Assembly (NCBI RefSeq): GCF_000424185.1
Contig: NZ_AUJK01000001.1
Coordinates: forward strand, 248,001 to 312,000
Length of the DNA: 64,000 nucleotides
From: Prevotella sp. AGR2160
Lineage (GTDB): Bacteria > Bacteroidota > Bacteroidia > Bacteroidales > Bacteroidaceae
Direction of reading: 5' to 3'
Every line of letters starts with the position of its first letter. Position 1 is the first letter of the stretch. The position numbers and the translations under genes are program-made. The notes below the pieces were generated by a model. That model did not search any database. It saw only the letters and a list, made by a program, of their open reading frames with translations, and was not told where the DNA came from. Shown here piece after piece: positions 1 through 8,125 of this stretch.

Positions 1-13
1 TAAACTGTAAGGC

Positions 14-973
14 TTGAACCCCTATTTTCCTTACAGTATGATATGTATTTTTCGCTTCAAAACAGCATATTGTTATTTGCGAAATAATTATACTATCTTT
101 TTATTCGTTTGGTGGTGCTACACCGGTTTCGAGACCTGCTGCTCCGTCGGTGGTGAGACGAAATTCCCGCAGTACACCCTGCCGAGAGCCCTGAAACTCT
201 CCGTCTTCCTCGTCTTTGCCGTCAACGCCCTCTTCCAGTGGTTCCTCGTGGCCCTCGTCAGTCCGGCCCACTATGGTATGCTCGCCGTCTCCGACGCTCC
301 TTATGCCGAAGGTCTGAAGGCTGCCGGATTAGTCGGCGCCCCGATCATCCTGCTCTGTATAGCTATCACCTTCGGTGGTGACCTGAGTACCATCAACCCG
401 GGTATTGCCGCACCGGCCCGTTATATCTACACGATGGCCGAGGATCACAGTCTGCCGAAATTCCTCGGTAAGATCTCCCCGCATTTCAACACGCCGAACA
501 ACGCCATCATCCTCGTGGGTATCATCAACTTCATCCTCATCGCCACGAACTCCATCACGTATATCGCATCCGTATCCCTGATCTCTCTGGCTGTCTGCTA
601 CATGATTGGTTGTCTGGCCTATCTCGGACTGAAGAAGAAATATCCCGAACTGAAGCGACCGTATAAGGCTCCCTATGGTACCTTCGGCTGCTGGTTCACC
701 ATCGTGGTCTACACGTTCATGCTCATCTTCGCTGACCACATGGCCCTGATTACCGCCGCCATCATCGGTGTTGCCTCTCTCATCTACTTCTTCCTCTACA
801 CTCGCGGCCATAAGGATGTGATGCCGTCCATCGAGGCTGAGGTCGGTGAGGTCGACGAGCCCACAGCAGTGGAGAAGAAGCACATCGACAAGGAGTATAA
901 GATCTGGGCATGGGGCACGGCCGTTGTGACCGTCATCTCTCTGGCCATCTATCTCGTACCGATCCTGTTTTAA
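14..973 (+). pseudogene. 5'-truncated amino acid/ethanolamine permease (APC family)
   Basis: The protein matches the second half of an APC-superfamily permease. The segment around residues 33-60 (YTGFETCCSVGGETK...PRALK) is the family's conserved TM6-loop region, and about six further hydrophobic helices follow to the stop. Full-length members have 12 helices and about 450-500 residues; here the first five are missing. An in-frame TAA at 8-10 and a switch from AT-rich, non-coding-looking DNA to GC-rich coding DNA near position 105 place the break just upstream of TM6. The TTG at 14 is only the first possible start. Directly followed by eutB and eutC, so ethanolamine is the likely substrate of the ancestral protein. 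Probably non-functional. Confidence 0.75.
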
Positions 974-992
974 AAGAAATTCATTTCTGCCT

Positions 993-2366
993 ATGTATAA
1001 GATCACGTTAGATCATACCACCTTTGCGTTCCCCGACTTGAAGATGTTGATGGCCAAGGCCACCCCCTTGAGGTCCGGGGACCAATTGGCTGGTATCGCA
1101 GCCAAAAGCATGGAAGAGCATGTGGCGGCACAGATGTGTCTTGCTGACGTGCCCTTACGGCGTTTCCTGGAGGAACCGCTCATAGACTATGAAAAGGATG
1201 AGGTGACACGGCTGGTCTTCGACACCCATGACGCCGGGGCTTTCGCACCCATCAGCGATCTCACGGTGGGGGAGTTCCGCAACTGGATCCTCAATGACCA
1301 TACGACACCGGAGATGCTCACGGCGGCAGCACCGGGTATCACGCCGGAGATGGCGGCTGCCGTCTCGAAGCTCATGCGCAATCAGGACCTGGTGCTCGCA
1401 GCACAGAAATGTCATGTGGTGACGAAGTTCCGCAATACCATCGGTCTGCAGGGCTCCATGGCGTCCCGCTTGCAGCCGAACAGTCCAACCGACGACCTCA
1501 AGGGTATCGCCGCGAGTATCATCGACGGACTGATGTACGGTTGTGGTGATGCCGTTATCGGTATCAATCCGGCCAGTGACTCCGTACCGTTGCTCGTCAA
1601 TTTGGAGAAGATGCTGGACGCTGTCATCACGAATTATGAAATCCCCACACAGAGCTGTGTGCTCAGTCATATCACCACAGGTATCGAGATGATCGAGCGT
1701 GGTGCGCCGATAGACCTCCTCTTTCAGAGTATCGCCGGAACGGAGAAGGCCAATGCCGGTTTCGGCATCAACCTCAAACTCCTCGACGAGGGTTATGATG
1801 CCGTGCGCAGTCTCCATCGCGGCACCCTGGGCGACAACTGCATGTATTTCGAGACCGGTCAGGGCTCAGCGCTGTCGTCGGATGCCAACTTCGGCGTTGA
1901 TGAGCAGACGTGTGAGTGCCGTTGTTATGCTGTGGCCCGTCGCTATCACCCGTTGTTGGTGAATACCGTCGTCGGGTTCATCGGTCCCGAGTATCTCTAT
2001 GACGGCAAGCAGATCACGCGTGCCGGTCTGGAGGATCATTTCTGTGGCAAGCTCATGGGGGTCCCCATGGGGTGTGACATCTGTTATACGAATCATGCTG
2101 AGGCCGACCAGGATGATATGGACAATCTGTTGCTGTTGCTCGGTGTCGCCGGAGTCAGTTATGTGATGGGGATCCCCGGCGCTGATGATATCATGCTCGG
2201 TTATCAGAGCACCAGTTTCCATGATGTCATCTCCACGCGGAAGATGCTCGGCAAGCGTCCCGCCCCCGAGTTTGAGCAGTGGCTGGAGAAGATGAAGCTC
2301 TTCAATGCCGAGGGCCGCATTCTCCAGGCTGCGCCGACGCACGCCCTGATGAAACTCGTGGGGTAG
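993..2366 (+). CDS. eutB: Ethanolamine ammonia-lyase large subunit
   Basis: Catalytic subunit of the adenosylcobalamin-dependent enzyme that splits ethanolamine into acetaldehyde and ammonia in the cytoplasm. The 457 residues match the normal length (about 453). Active-site blocks are all visible: QGSMASRLQPNS near 150-165, GINPASDS near 190, YFETGQGSALSSDAN near 287 and HAEADQDDMDNL near 360, so the Arg, Asn, Glu and Asp contacts for substrate appear retained. It starts 19 nt after the truncated permease and is followed by eutC. No microcompartment shell genes, eutA reactivase or regulator lie in view. Family identification is firm. Confidence 0.96.
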   Translation: MYKITLDHTTFAFPDLKMLMAKATPLRSGDQLAGIAAKSMEEHVAAQMCLADVPLRRFLEEPLIDYEKDEVTRLVFDTHDAGAFAPISDLTVGEFRNWILNDHTTPEMLTAAAPGITPEMAAAVSKLMRNQDLVLAAQKCHVVTKFRNTIGLQGSMASRLQPNSPTDDLKGIAASIIDGLMYGCGDAVIGINPASDSVPLLVNLEKMLDAVITNYEIPTQSCVLSHITTGIEMIERGAPIDLLFQSIAGTEKANAGFGINLKLLDEGYDAVRSLHRGTLGDNCMYFETGQGSALSSDANFGVDEQTCECRCYAVARRYHPLLVNTVVGFIGPEYLYDGKQITRAGLEDHFCGKLMGVPMGCDICYTNHAEADQDDMDNLLLLLGVAGVSYVMGIPGADDIMLGYQSTSFHDVISTRKMLGKRPAPEFEQWLEKMKLFNAEGRILQAAPTHALMKLVG

Positions 2367-2370
2367 GAAA

Positions 2371-2405
2371 GTAGGTGGCCGCCATGTTGCGGCCACGCAC
2401 CCGCA
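2371..2405 (+). repeat. Palindromic repeat family A, copy 1
   Basis: A 35-bp element with a perfect 8-bp hairpin (GTGGCCGC...GCGGCCAC, 6-nt loop) followed by GCACCCGCA. Nearly identical copies occur at 40443-40477 and, inverted, at 41001-41035. It lies in the eutB-eutC spacer. Confidence 0.8.
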
Positions 2406-2453
2406 TTGATCTATGAATTATGCAGGATAGAGAGCTATAAATATGAGTGAAAA

Positions 2454-3278
2454 ATGGAAGCATCAATCAGTATAAGACCGAAACATCTGGAGGAGAAGGA
2501 CTGCTGGCAGTCGCTCCGCCAGTTCACCGATGCCCGTATCGCCTTGGGACGAACGGGCAGCAGTGTCCTCACCAATGATTATCTGCAGTTCCGGCTGGCT
2601 CATGCCCGGGCCCGTGACTCCATACAGATGCCGTTCGACTCCCGGAAGGTCGCCGAGCAACTTCATAAGCTCGGACTGCATACCCTGGAGGTGGAGAGTA
2701 AGGCTGTAGACCGTGCTACCTTCATCCGTCGTCCCGATCTCGGCAGACGGTTGAATGATGAGAGTAGGGCGCGGCTGAAAGCCATGCATTATCCCGGTTG
2801 TGACGTGCTCCTCGTCATCGCCGACGGCCTCTCGTCGAAAGCCGTCCACCGGCAGGCCGTACCCCTTGTGGCCCGTCTCCTTCCTTATCTCAAGGCCCTT
2901 CATCTATCGGTCGGCCCTGTCGTTCTGGCCCATGAAAGCCGTGTCGCCTTAGCCGACGATATCGCGGGGATCATGAATGCCAGTTTGGTGGCCCAGCTCA
3001 TTGGGGAGCGTCCGGGCTTGTCCTCCCCCGACAGTCTGAGCGTGTATATGACCTACAAGCCTTATTTCGGCCGTATGGAGAGTGAGCGCAACTGTATCTC
3101 CAATATCCGTCCCGAGGGACTGGGTTATGATGCCGCCGCCTTTAAACTCGCGTGGCTCATCGATGCCGCTTTCAACCGCCGACAGAGTGGTACGGGGCTG
3201 AAAGACGAGAGCGATGATCCGTCGAAATACGGGCGTCTCGCGCCGTTGCGGGAGAAGTTTTATGGCATTGAGGCCTGA
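2454..3278 (+). CDS. eutC: Ethanolamine ammonia-lyase small subunit
   Basis: Small subunit that completes the B12-binding ethanolamine ammonia-lyase with EutB. It has 274 residues, slightly shorter than the roughly 295 of enterobacterial EutC. The cobalamin/small-subunit fold is recognised from VLLVIADGLSSKAVHRQA near 118-135 and ERNCISNIRPEGLGYDAAA near 205-223. The spacer from eutB is 87 nt and contains a family A palindrome, so the two genes are probably still cotranscribed. A long inverted repeat after the stop probably ends the operon. Confidence 0.94.
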   Translation: MEASISIRPKHLEEKDCWQSLRQFTDARIALGRTGSSVLTNDYLQFRLAHARARDSIQMPFDSRKVAEQLHKLGLHTLEVESKAVDRATFIRRPDLGRRLNDESRARLKAMHYPGCDVLLVIADGLSSKAVHRQAVPLVARLLPYLKALHLSVGPVVLAHESRVALADDIAGIMNASLVAQLIGERPGLSSPDSLSVYMTYKPYFGRMESERNCISNIRPEGLGYDAAAFKLAWLIDAAFNRRQSGTGLKDESDDPSKYGRLAPLREKFYGIEA

Positions 3279-3289
3279 TTTCCCCCTTA

Positions 3290-3327
3290 TAGGGTGCGGC
3301 CCTTGTGGCCACAAGGACCGCGCCCTA
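3290..3327 (+). terminator. Long hairpin after eutC
   Basis: Two-part stem GGGTGCGG-CCTTGTGG pairing with CCACAAGG-CCGCGCCC with almost no loop. It is followed by ACCCTTTTC rather than a clean T-run. It resembles the GC-rich palindromic repeats seen elsewhere in the window and could serve as the eutBC transcript end. Confidence 0.5.
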
Positions 3328-3366
3328 CCCTTTTCACAGAAAGAATCAAACTTTTTGCTGAAAGAT

Positions 3367-3398
3367 TTTGTTTTCGTCACGGATTGTTCTTATCTTTG
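3367..3398 (+). promoter_or_regulatory. Bacteroidota-type promoter of the LytS-like kinase
   Basis: TTTG at 3367-3370, 20-nt spacer, TATCTTTG at 3391-3398. This is a close match to the primary sigma consensus of Bacteroidota and lies 23 nt before the ATG at 3422. Confidence 0.75.
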
Positions 3399-3421
3399 TA
3401 ATCCGAAACATTTAAAAGCTG

Positions 3422-4570
3422 ATGAGAACAATCACAAGGTTGAAAATTTTGAAATATCATATCACGCGGGAGAAACTGATCTATGTGGGGTTGTGGATCG
3501 TCCTTTTCCTCACACCCGTCATCAGTTTCTATTTCCGTCCCATTACTTCCGGAGCTCATCGGATCTTGCTTTGGAAGGATGTATGGCCGTTGTGGTTGAT
3601 GATGTCCGTCTATCTCATCATCTTCGTCATTCATGACTTTATCCTTGCCCCGTTGCTCATATACCGTCAGAAGCGGAGAATCTATCTGCTTTCCACGACC
3701 ATCCTCATTGCGGCATTCCTGATGGTGCAGTGTGCCGGCGACAAGCCAAGAGATCCAAGACTGGAAGAAGAGCAACGGGAACTGCCGGGACATCTCACGC
3801 CTCCACCTGGGCCGATGGGAGCGGACCGGAGAGATATTAACGTCCTTCATAACAGTCTTGGTCCCGGTCCTATCGTCAACACGCTGATCCTGATCGGTCT
3901 GCTCGGGCTGAACCTCGGCGTGAAACTCTATTTCAAGAATGAGCGTGACCGGGCGAGTATTGAACAGTTGGAACATACGAGGGTCGTACAACAGCTGGAA
4001 TATCTGAAATACCAGATTAATCCCCATTTCTTCATGAATACCCTCAATAATATCCAGGTCCTGGTCGATATGGACCCTGAGGCGGCGAAAGCGGCGCTGC
4101 GGGAACTCAGTGTGATGATGCGCTTTATCCTCTATGAGGGCGACAAGCCCCGTGTGCCGTTGCAGAAGGAGATCACATTTCTGCGCAACTATGTCAGGCT
4201 GATGCGCCTGCGCTATGACGAGCGGCTGACGGTGACGATGGATATCCCGGAGAATATGCCGGATATCCTTATCCCTCCGTTGCTCTATGTCACCTTCGTG
4301 GAAAACTCTTTCAAGCATGGCGTGAGCAACCGGCATGGGAGTTTCATCACCATCTCCATGGATGTTGAGGACGGGCAGTTGCTGTTCATCTGCATGAACA
4401 GTAAGCGGGAATCCTCCAAGGGCGACTCGACGGTGCCGACGGAGGGTGGCGTAGGTCTTCGTAATGTCCGGCAGCGGCTGGACTTGATCTACGGTTCTCG
4501 TTACGACCTGACGATAAATGATGGCAAGGAGGTCTATACCGTTAAACTGAGTTTACCATGCGATTGTTGA
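3422..4570 (+). CDS. LytS/YpdA-type sensor histidine kinase
   Basis: Membrane sensor kinase of 382 residues. Four hydrophobic segments lie at roughly 18-40, 56-80, 85-105 and 148-168. A PF06580-type kinase domain follows: the phospho-acceptor motif YQINPHFFMNTLNN is near 198-211, the N-box VENSFKHG near 298 and the G-box GGVGLRNVRQRL near 340. The signal is unknown; the long proline/glycine-rich loop between helices 3 and 4 could be extracytoplasmic. The next gene, 23 nt downstream, is its LytTR response regulator, so the two form a classic pair. The pair lies beside eutBC, but a link to ethanolamine is only positional. Confidence 0.9.
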   Translation: MRTITRLKILKYHITREKLIYVGLWIVLFLTPVISFYFRPITSGAHRILLWKDVWPLWLMMSVYLIIFVIHDFILAPLLIYRQKRRIYLLSTTILIAAFLMVQCAGDKPRDPRLEEEQRELPGHLTPPPGPMGADRRDINVLHNSLGPGPIVNTLILIGLLGLNLGVKLYFKNERDRASIEQLEHTRVVQQLEYLKYQINPHFFMNTLNNIQVLVDMDPEAAKAALRELSVMMRFILYEGDKPRVPLQKEITFLRNYVRLMRLRYDERLTVTMDIPENMPDILIPPLLYVTFVENSFKHGVSNRHGSFITISMDVEDGQLLFICMNSKRESSKGDSTVPTEGGVGLRNVRQRLDLIYGSRYDLTINDGKEVYTVKLSLPCDC

Positions 4571-4593
4571 AATAAAAATAAAGGAAAAGAAAT

Positions 4594-5418
4594 ATGATCA
4601 GATGCCTCGCTATAGATGATGAGCCCTTGGCGCTCAAACAATTGAAAGATTTCATCACGATGGTTCCAGACCTCGAACTCACAGCAGCTTGTACGAGTGC
4701 TGTCGATGCTCAGCAGATCCTCGACCATCAGATCGTCGATGCCATCTTCTGTGATATCAATATGCCCGACCTCAATGGGATGGACTTTATCAAGGGATTG
4801 TCCTGTCCGCCGCTCGTCGTTTTCACCACAGCCTATTCAGAGTATGCCCTGGAGGGCTATAAGGTGGATGCCGTCGACTACCTTCTCAAACCCTTCGGGC
4901 TCGATGACTTCCGGCGGGCGGCAGCGAAATTGCAGCGGCGGCTCGGAGAGAGAACGACGGATGACTCCGGTGTTGCCGGCTGTCCTGCTGCCAGTGCTTC
5001 AGATGAAGAGATCGCAGCCGGCTCGGATGTAGCCACTGAGGCCGCTGATAACCGTCGCCTCTCTGCCGATACCGATTCTCTCTTCGTGAAGGTAGAGAAC
5101 CGGATGGTCCGTGTGGCTTTGAGTTCCATCGTCTATGTGGAGAGTATGAGTGAATATCTCAAGCTCCATCTCGATGGTGTCGACGCCCAAGGCCATCCCC
5201 TGCGCCCCGTCATCACCCTCTATTCGATGAAGCGGCTGGAGGAGCGCCTGCCATCCTATTTCCTGCGTATCCATCGTTCCTATATTATCAACCTCCGGTA
5301 TATTAAAGAGGTGAGTAAGACGCGCGTCCTTCTGCGCGATGATGTCCTTCTGCCTATCGGTGAACTCTACAAGGAGGCCTTCAATGATTATCTGAACAAA
5401 AACTATGTGGGGAAATAA
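4594..5418 (+). CDS. LytTR-family response regulator
   Basis: A 274-residue transcription regulator. The receiver domain (about 1-120) has the acidic pair D8-D9, phospho-acceptor D54 in CDINMPDLNG and K99 in LLKPF. An acidic, Ala/Asp-rich linker of about 50 residues follows. The LytTR DNA-binding domain (about 168-274) contains FVKVENRMVRV and LPSYFLRIHRSYIINL. It is expected to be phosphorylated by the adjacent LytS-like kinase and to bind direct repeats upstream of its targets. Its linker is longer than in minimal members. Confidence 0.92.
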   Translation: MIRCLAIDDEPLALKQLKDFITMVPDLELTAACTSAVDAQQILDHQIVDAIFCDINMPDLNGMDFIKGLSCPPLVVFTTAYSEYALEGYKVDAVDYLLKPFGLDDFRRAAAKLQRRLGERTTDDSGVAGCPAASASDEEIAAGSDVATEAADNRRLSADTDSLFVKVENRMVRVALSSIVYVESMSEYLKLHLDGVDAQGHPLRPVITLYSMKRLEERLPSYFLRIHRSYIINLRYIKEVSKTRVLLRDDVLLPIGELYKEAFNDYLNKNYVGK

Positions 5419-5436
5419 GTAATAGAATGTGGATGT

Positions 5437-5461
5437 GGAACATGATGAATCATATCCCTAC
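5437..5461 (+). repeat. Palindromic repeat family B, copy 1
   Basis: A 25-bp element built on ACATGATGAATCATGT with a CCCTAC end; this copy carries one change (CATATCCC). Other copies are listed at 7139, 15454, 16715, 22138, 35041 and 40483. Confidence 0.75.
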
Positions 5462-5503
5462 ACTATTCATTTCACTGAATGAAATGGCAGTTTGGCTGAA
5501 TGA

Positions 5504-5537
5504 TTTGCTGAGGGAGAGCAAAGATATTGTATCTTTG
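5504..5537 (+). promoter_or_regulatory. Promoter with no downstream gene
   Basis: TTTG at 5504-5507 and TATCTTTG at 5530-5537 (22-nt spacer). A perfect 7-bp inverted repeat (CATTTCA, 5 nt, TGAAATG) lies upstream at 5468-5486 and could be an operator. No open reading frame of useful size follows on this strand. Confidence 0.55.
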
Positions 5538-5543
5538 CAAATG

Positions 5544-5676
5544 TAAAAACTTAGTAGGTATTTAGACAGAGAGATAGAGAGACAAAGTCCAACTTCAACT
5601 TCAAATAGTAGTTTTTTTTATGACCAGCCGGCAGACAAGGACGAAGCGTACGTCCCAATGTCTGCCGGTCTTTTTT
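5544..5676 (+). ncRNA. Candidate small RNA after the LytTR regulator
   Basis: About 133 nt lie between a TATCTTTG promoter and a strong intrinsic terminator. The only ATG (5541) is followed at once by TAA, so the transcript is probably non-coding. It sits between the LytTR regulator and the convergent symporter gene, and its 3' end overlaps the last codon of that gene. Support is only the promoter-terminator pair. Confidence 0.4.
5622..5676 (+). terminator. Intrinsic terminator
   Basis: Long hairpin whose arms contain CCGGCAGACA and TGTCTGCCGG plus an inner GGACG/CGTCC stem, followed by TTTTTT. The T-run is only on the plus-strand side. Confidence 0.8.
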
Positions 5677-7099
5677 ATTTCCATCCTTTCAGTTCATCCT
5701 GTTCCACGTCGGGGATCTGTTCTTTGTGGAAGACAGGACTCTTGATGCCTGATCGTTTCTGTTTCTGATAGTCACGGAGGAGCCAGAGGGCCTGAGGATG
5801 AAGTTTGACGATGGCCACGAGGTTACAGAGGGTGATACAACCCATGCAGAGATCACCGAGGTTCCAAACAAGGTCGAGGCTGGCAAGGGCACCGAAGAGG
5901 ACCATCACGGCACCGTTCATGATTCTGACGAAGAAGAGCCACCGCTTGTCGGAGGTCAGGAATTTCACGTTCATCTCACCATAGGTGTAGTTGCCGATGA
6001 TGGAGGAGAAGGCGAAGAGGAAGATGGCGACAGCCACGAAGGCGGGGCCCGCACTGCCGATCTCCTGTTGCAGGGCCGTCTGTGTCAGTTGGATACCGTT
6101 GAGGCTGTCGTTGGTATAGACCCCACTGATGAGGATGATGAAGGCCGTACAACTGCAGATGAGGATAGTATCGGTGAAGACGCTCAGCGCCTGTACGAGA
6201 CCCTGTTTGACGGGATGGCTGACACTGGCGATACTCGCCGCACAAGCTGCCGATCCCTCACCGGCCTCATTGGAGAAGAGGCCGCGCTTGATACCCGTCA
6301 TGACCATCATACCGAAGGTGCCGCCGGCAAAGGGCCGGAAGCCAAGGGCGTTGGAGAGGATGAGCTCGAAGACCTGCGGGATCAGTCGGATGTTCATCGC
6401 AATGATGACGATGGCGAGGATGATATAGAGGATAGCCATGACGGGCACGAGGATGGCACTGACTTTCGCAATACGGTTGATACCGCCGAAGACACATGCC
6501 GTGGATATGACGACGAGGAAGATGCCCACGGAGAGGGGCGAGATGCCAAAGGCCTTATCCATTGCTCCGCAGATGGTATTGCTCTGTACGGAGATATAGG
6601 CCATACAGAAGGTCGCCGTGATGAGGACAGCATAGAGCTTGGCCATCCAGGGCTTGTGGAGACCGTACTGCATATAATAGGCCGGTCCACCGATGAAGGA
6701 TCCTGCCGTATGCCGTTTGTAGAGTTGGGCGAGAGTCGACTCGATGAAGGCCGTTGCCGATCCCATCAGGGCGATGACCCACATCCAGAAGATGGCGCCG
6801 GGACCGCCCACGGCAATGGCCGTGGCTACGCCTGCGAGGTTGCCTGTTCCCACACGCGAGGCAATAGATACGGCGAAGGCCTCGAAGGACGACACATGTT
6901 TCTCATGCTCTTTCTTCGTGGAGTCACCGAGGAGGCGGATCATCTCACCGAACATTCGGAACTGTACGCCACGGGTCTTCCACGTGAAGAGGATGGCACA
7001 GCCGATGAGGGCGATGATGAGGATATAGGACCACAGTACGTTGTTGATGCTGCCGATGGTGGTGTTCAGCCAGCCATCAACGGAAAAAAATCTCTCCAT
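5675..7099 (-). CDS. Sodium:alanine symporter family protein (AGCS)
   Basis: A 474-residue inner-membrane transporter that should import alanine, glycine or a related amino acid with sodium. It has the family's roughly 10-11 hydrophobic helices and its hallmarks: SRVGTGNLAGVATAIAVGGPGAIFWMW near 80-106, FIGGPAYYMQYG near 134 and GLFSNEAGEGSAACAAS near 272-288. Length is typical. A TACCTTTG element at 7170-7177 on the minus strand is the likely promoter. The gene converges on a plus-strand terminator at its 3' end. Substrate choice cannot be read from the sequence. Confidence 0.93.
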   Translation of the reverse strand: MERFFSVDGWLNTTIGSINNVLWSYILIIALIGCAILFTWKTRGVQFRMFGEMIRLLGDSTKKEHEKHVSSFEAFAVSIASRVGTGNLAGVATAIAVGGPGAIFWMWVIALMGSATAFIESTLAQLYKRHTAGSFIGGPAYYMQYGLHKPWMAKLYAVLITATFCMAYISVQSNTICGAMDKAFGISPLSVGIFLVVISTACVFGGINRIAKVSAILVPVMAILYIILAIVIIAMNIRLIPQVFELILSNALGFRPFAGGTFGMMVMTGIKRGLFSNEAGEGSAACAASIASVSHPVKQGLVQALSVFTDTILICSCTAFIILISGVYTNDSLNGIQLTQTALQQEIGSAGPAFVAVAIFLFAFSSIIGNYTYGEMNVKFLTSDKRWLFFVRIMNGAVMVLFGALASLDLVWNLGDLCMGCITLCNLVAIVKLHPQALWLLRDYQKQKRSGIKSPVFHKEQIPDVEQDELKGWK

Positions 7100-7138
7100 T
7101 TATTGTCGTTTTTGAAATTTATTGATGCCGGGATGGGC

Positions 7139-7163
7139 GGAACATGATGGGTCATGACCGTAC
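7139..7163 (+). repeat. Palindromic repeat family B, copy 2 (divergent)
   Basis: GGAACATGATG followed by GGTCATGACCGTAC. It keeps the family's ends and palindromic core with several substitutions, in the space between divergent genes. Confidence 0.55.
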
Positions 7164-7169
7164 GGGTTG

Positions 7170-7177
7170 CAAAGGTA
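7170..7177 (-). promoter_or_regulatory. -7 element of the AGCS gene
   Basis: TACCTTTG on the minus strand, 70 nt before the symporter start codon. This is the usual -7 sequence of the phylum. Confidence 0.55.
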
Positions 7178-7248
7178 CGAATTTATTTGGAGATTCTTGT
7201 TCGTTTCGTTTCTTTTCCGTTTTTTTGCAGCAGAATAAAAGAAAAGTT

Positions 7249-7887
7249 ATGAAACATCCTGTAGATATTGAACATTGGGACCGACGGGACAACTGGCGGT
7301 TCATGCGTGATTTTGCCAATAGTTGGTATAGTATCACCTCGGAAGTGGATGTCACGGAGGCTTACGCGGAGGCGAAGCAACGGCATGAGAGTTTCTTCAT
7401 CCGTTATCTCTATGCCATCCTGCGGGCCGTCAATGAGATCCGGGAATTCGGCTACCGTCCCGATGGTGACGGCGTATGCTGGTTTGACGAAATAGGTGCC
7501 ACAGTGCCCCTCGCCGTTCCAGGGAAGACGTTCTATACCGTATTGATTCCTTATATCAAGGACTACAAGACTTTTTATGAGAAATTCATGGAACTCAAGA
7601 GTCATATTCCGGAAGACGGTGATCCTTATGGCGTCAATCGGGAACTTATTGAGTCGGGACAGACGGGCGTGGTGAATATCTCCGTCACGCCGCGGTTGTA
7701 CTTTACGAGTATGACCTATACCTTTCATAAGCCTGGCTTGGGCAGTGACTGGCCGCTGATGAATGTCGGGAAGGTCGTGCACAGGGGGGACCGTCTCATT
7801 ATGCCTATCGCCGTCTATGTCGACCATTGCTTCGTGGATGGCGGAAACCTCTCCACACTGATGGAGAAGATCCAGAGCTACCTCTGA
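7249..7887 (+). CDS. Chloramphenicol acetyltransferase-like protein
   Basis: A 212-residue trimeric acyltransferase of the CAT fold. The start at 7249 (MKHPVDIEHWDRRD) matches the family N-terminus. The catalytic motif HxxxDG is present as VDHCFVDGGNL near 190, and SVTPRLYFTSMTYTF holds the conserved Ser/Thr strand. Its role is acetyl transfer from acetyl-CoA. Many Bacteroidota chromosomes carry such CAT-like genes with no known resistance role. Nothing here suggests a mobile resistance gene: base composition matches the surroundings and no transposon genes are near. The true substrate is unknown. Confidence 0.82.
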   Translation: MKHPVDIEHWDRRDNWRFMRDFANSWYSITSEVDVTEAYAEAKQRHESFFIRYLYAILRAVNEIREFGYRPDGDGVCWFDEIGATVPLAVPGKTFYTVLIPYIKDYKTFYEKFMELKSHIPEDGDPYGVNRELIESGQTGVVNISVTPRLYFTSMTYTFHKPGLGSDWPLMNVGKVVHRGDRLIMPIAVYVDHCFVDGGNLSTLMEKIQSYL

Positions 7888-7899
7888 TCCCCCTCCTCT

Positions 7900-7926
7900 G
7901 TAGGGGCATCCCTTATGGGCGCCCTC
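7900..7926 (+). repeat. GC-rich palindromic repeat family H, copy 1
   Basis: GTAGGGGCATCCCTTATGGG followed by CGCCC. A related inverted copy is at 18451-18479. It lies just after the CAT-like gene. Confidence 0.5.
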
Positions 7927-7956
7927 CGATGAAAAAGAAAAAAATACGGCAAATAA

Positions 7957-7988
7957 TTTGGATATTCCGAATATTTGCCGTACTTTTG
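7957..7988 (+). promoter_or_regulatory. tRNA-Val promoter
   Basis: TTTG at 7957-7960, 20-nt spacer, TACTTTTG at 7981-7988; the tRNA begins 19 nt later. Confidence 0.75.
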
Positions 7989-8006
7989 CACTCGCAATTC
8001 AAACAT

Positions 8007-8081
8007 AGAGGCATAGCCCAGCTGGTTTAGAGCGCTGCAGTCACATTGCAGAGGTCATGGGTTCGAGTCCCATTGTCTCTA
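8007..8081 (+). tRNA. tRNA-Val (anticodon CAC)
   Basis: A complete cloverleaf can be folded by eye. The acceptor stem is AGAGGCA/TGTCTCT with one G-U, the D arm is GCCC-AGCTGGTTTA-GAGC, and the anticodon stem is CTGCA/TGCAG with loop GTCACAT. The T arm is ATGGG-TTCGAGT-CCCAT. The anticodon CAC at 8042-8044 reads GTG. CCA is not encoded. A solitary tRNA with its own promoter and terminator. Confidence 0.93.
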
Positions 8082-8084
8082 CAA

Positions 8085-8118
8085 AAACCGCCTGATTCCG
8101 AAAGGAGTCAGGCGGTTT
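8085..8118 (+). terminator. Intrinsic terminator after tRNA-Val
   Basis: AAACCGCCTGA and TCAGGCGGTTT form a near-perfect stem around a short loop. Flanking A- and T-rich ends let it serve both the tRNA and the convergent tex gene. Confidence 0.8.
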
Positions 8119-8125
8119 CTGTTTG

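Noticed and set aside
3422..5418. LytS/LytTR pair as the regulator of ethanolamine use
   Set aside because: Only adjacency supports it; a hairpin ends the eut operon and the kinase has its own promoter.
5798..7147. 449-codon open frame antisense to the AGCS symporter
   Set aside because: Composition is Asp/Glu/Gly/His-rich with no domain; it is a by-product of codon bias in the symporter gene.
7249..7887. CAT-like gene as an acquired antibiotic resistance gene
   Set aside because: Base composition matches neighbours, no mobile genes are near, and CAT-like proteins are common in Bacteroidota chromosomes.
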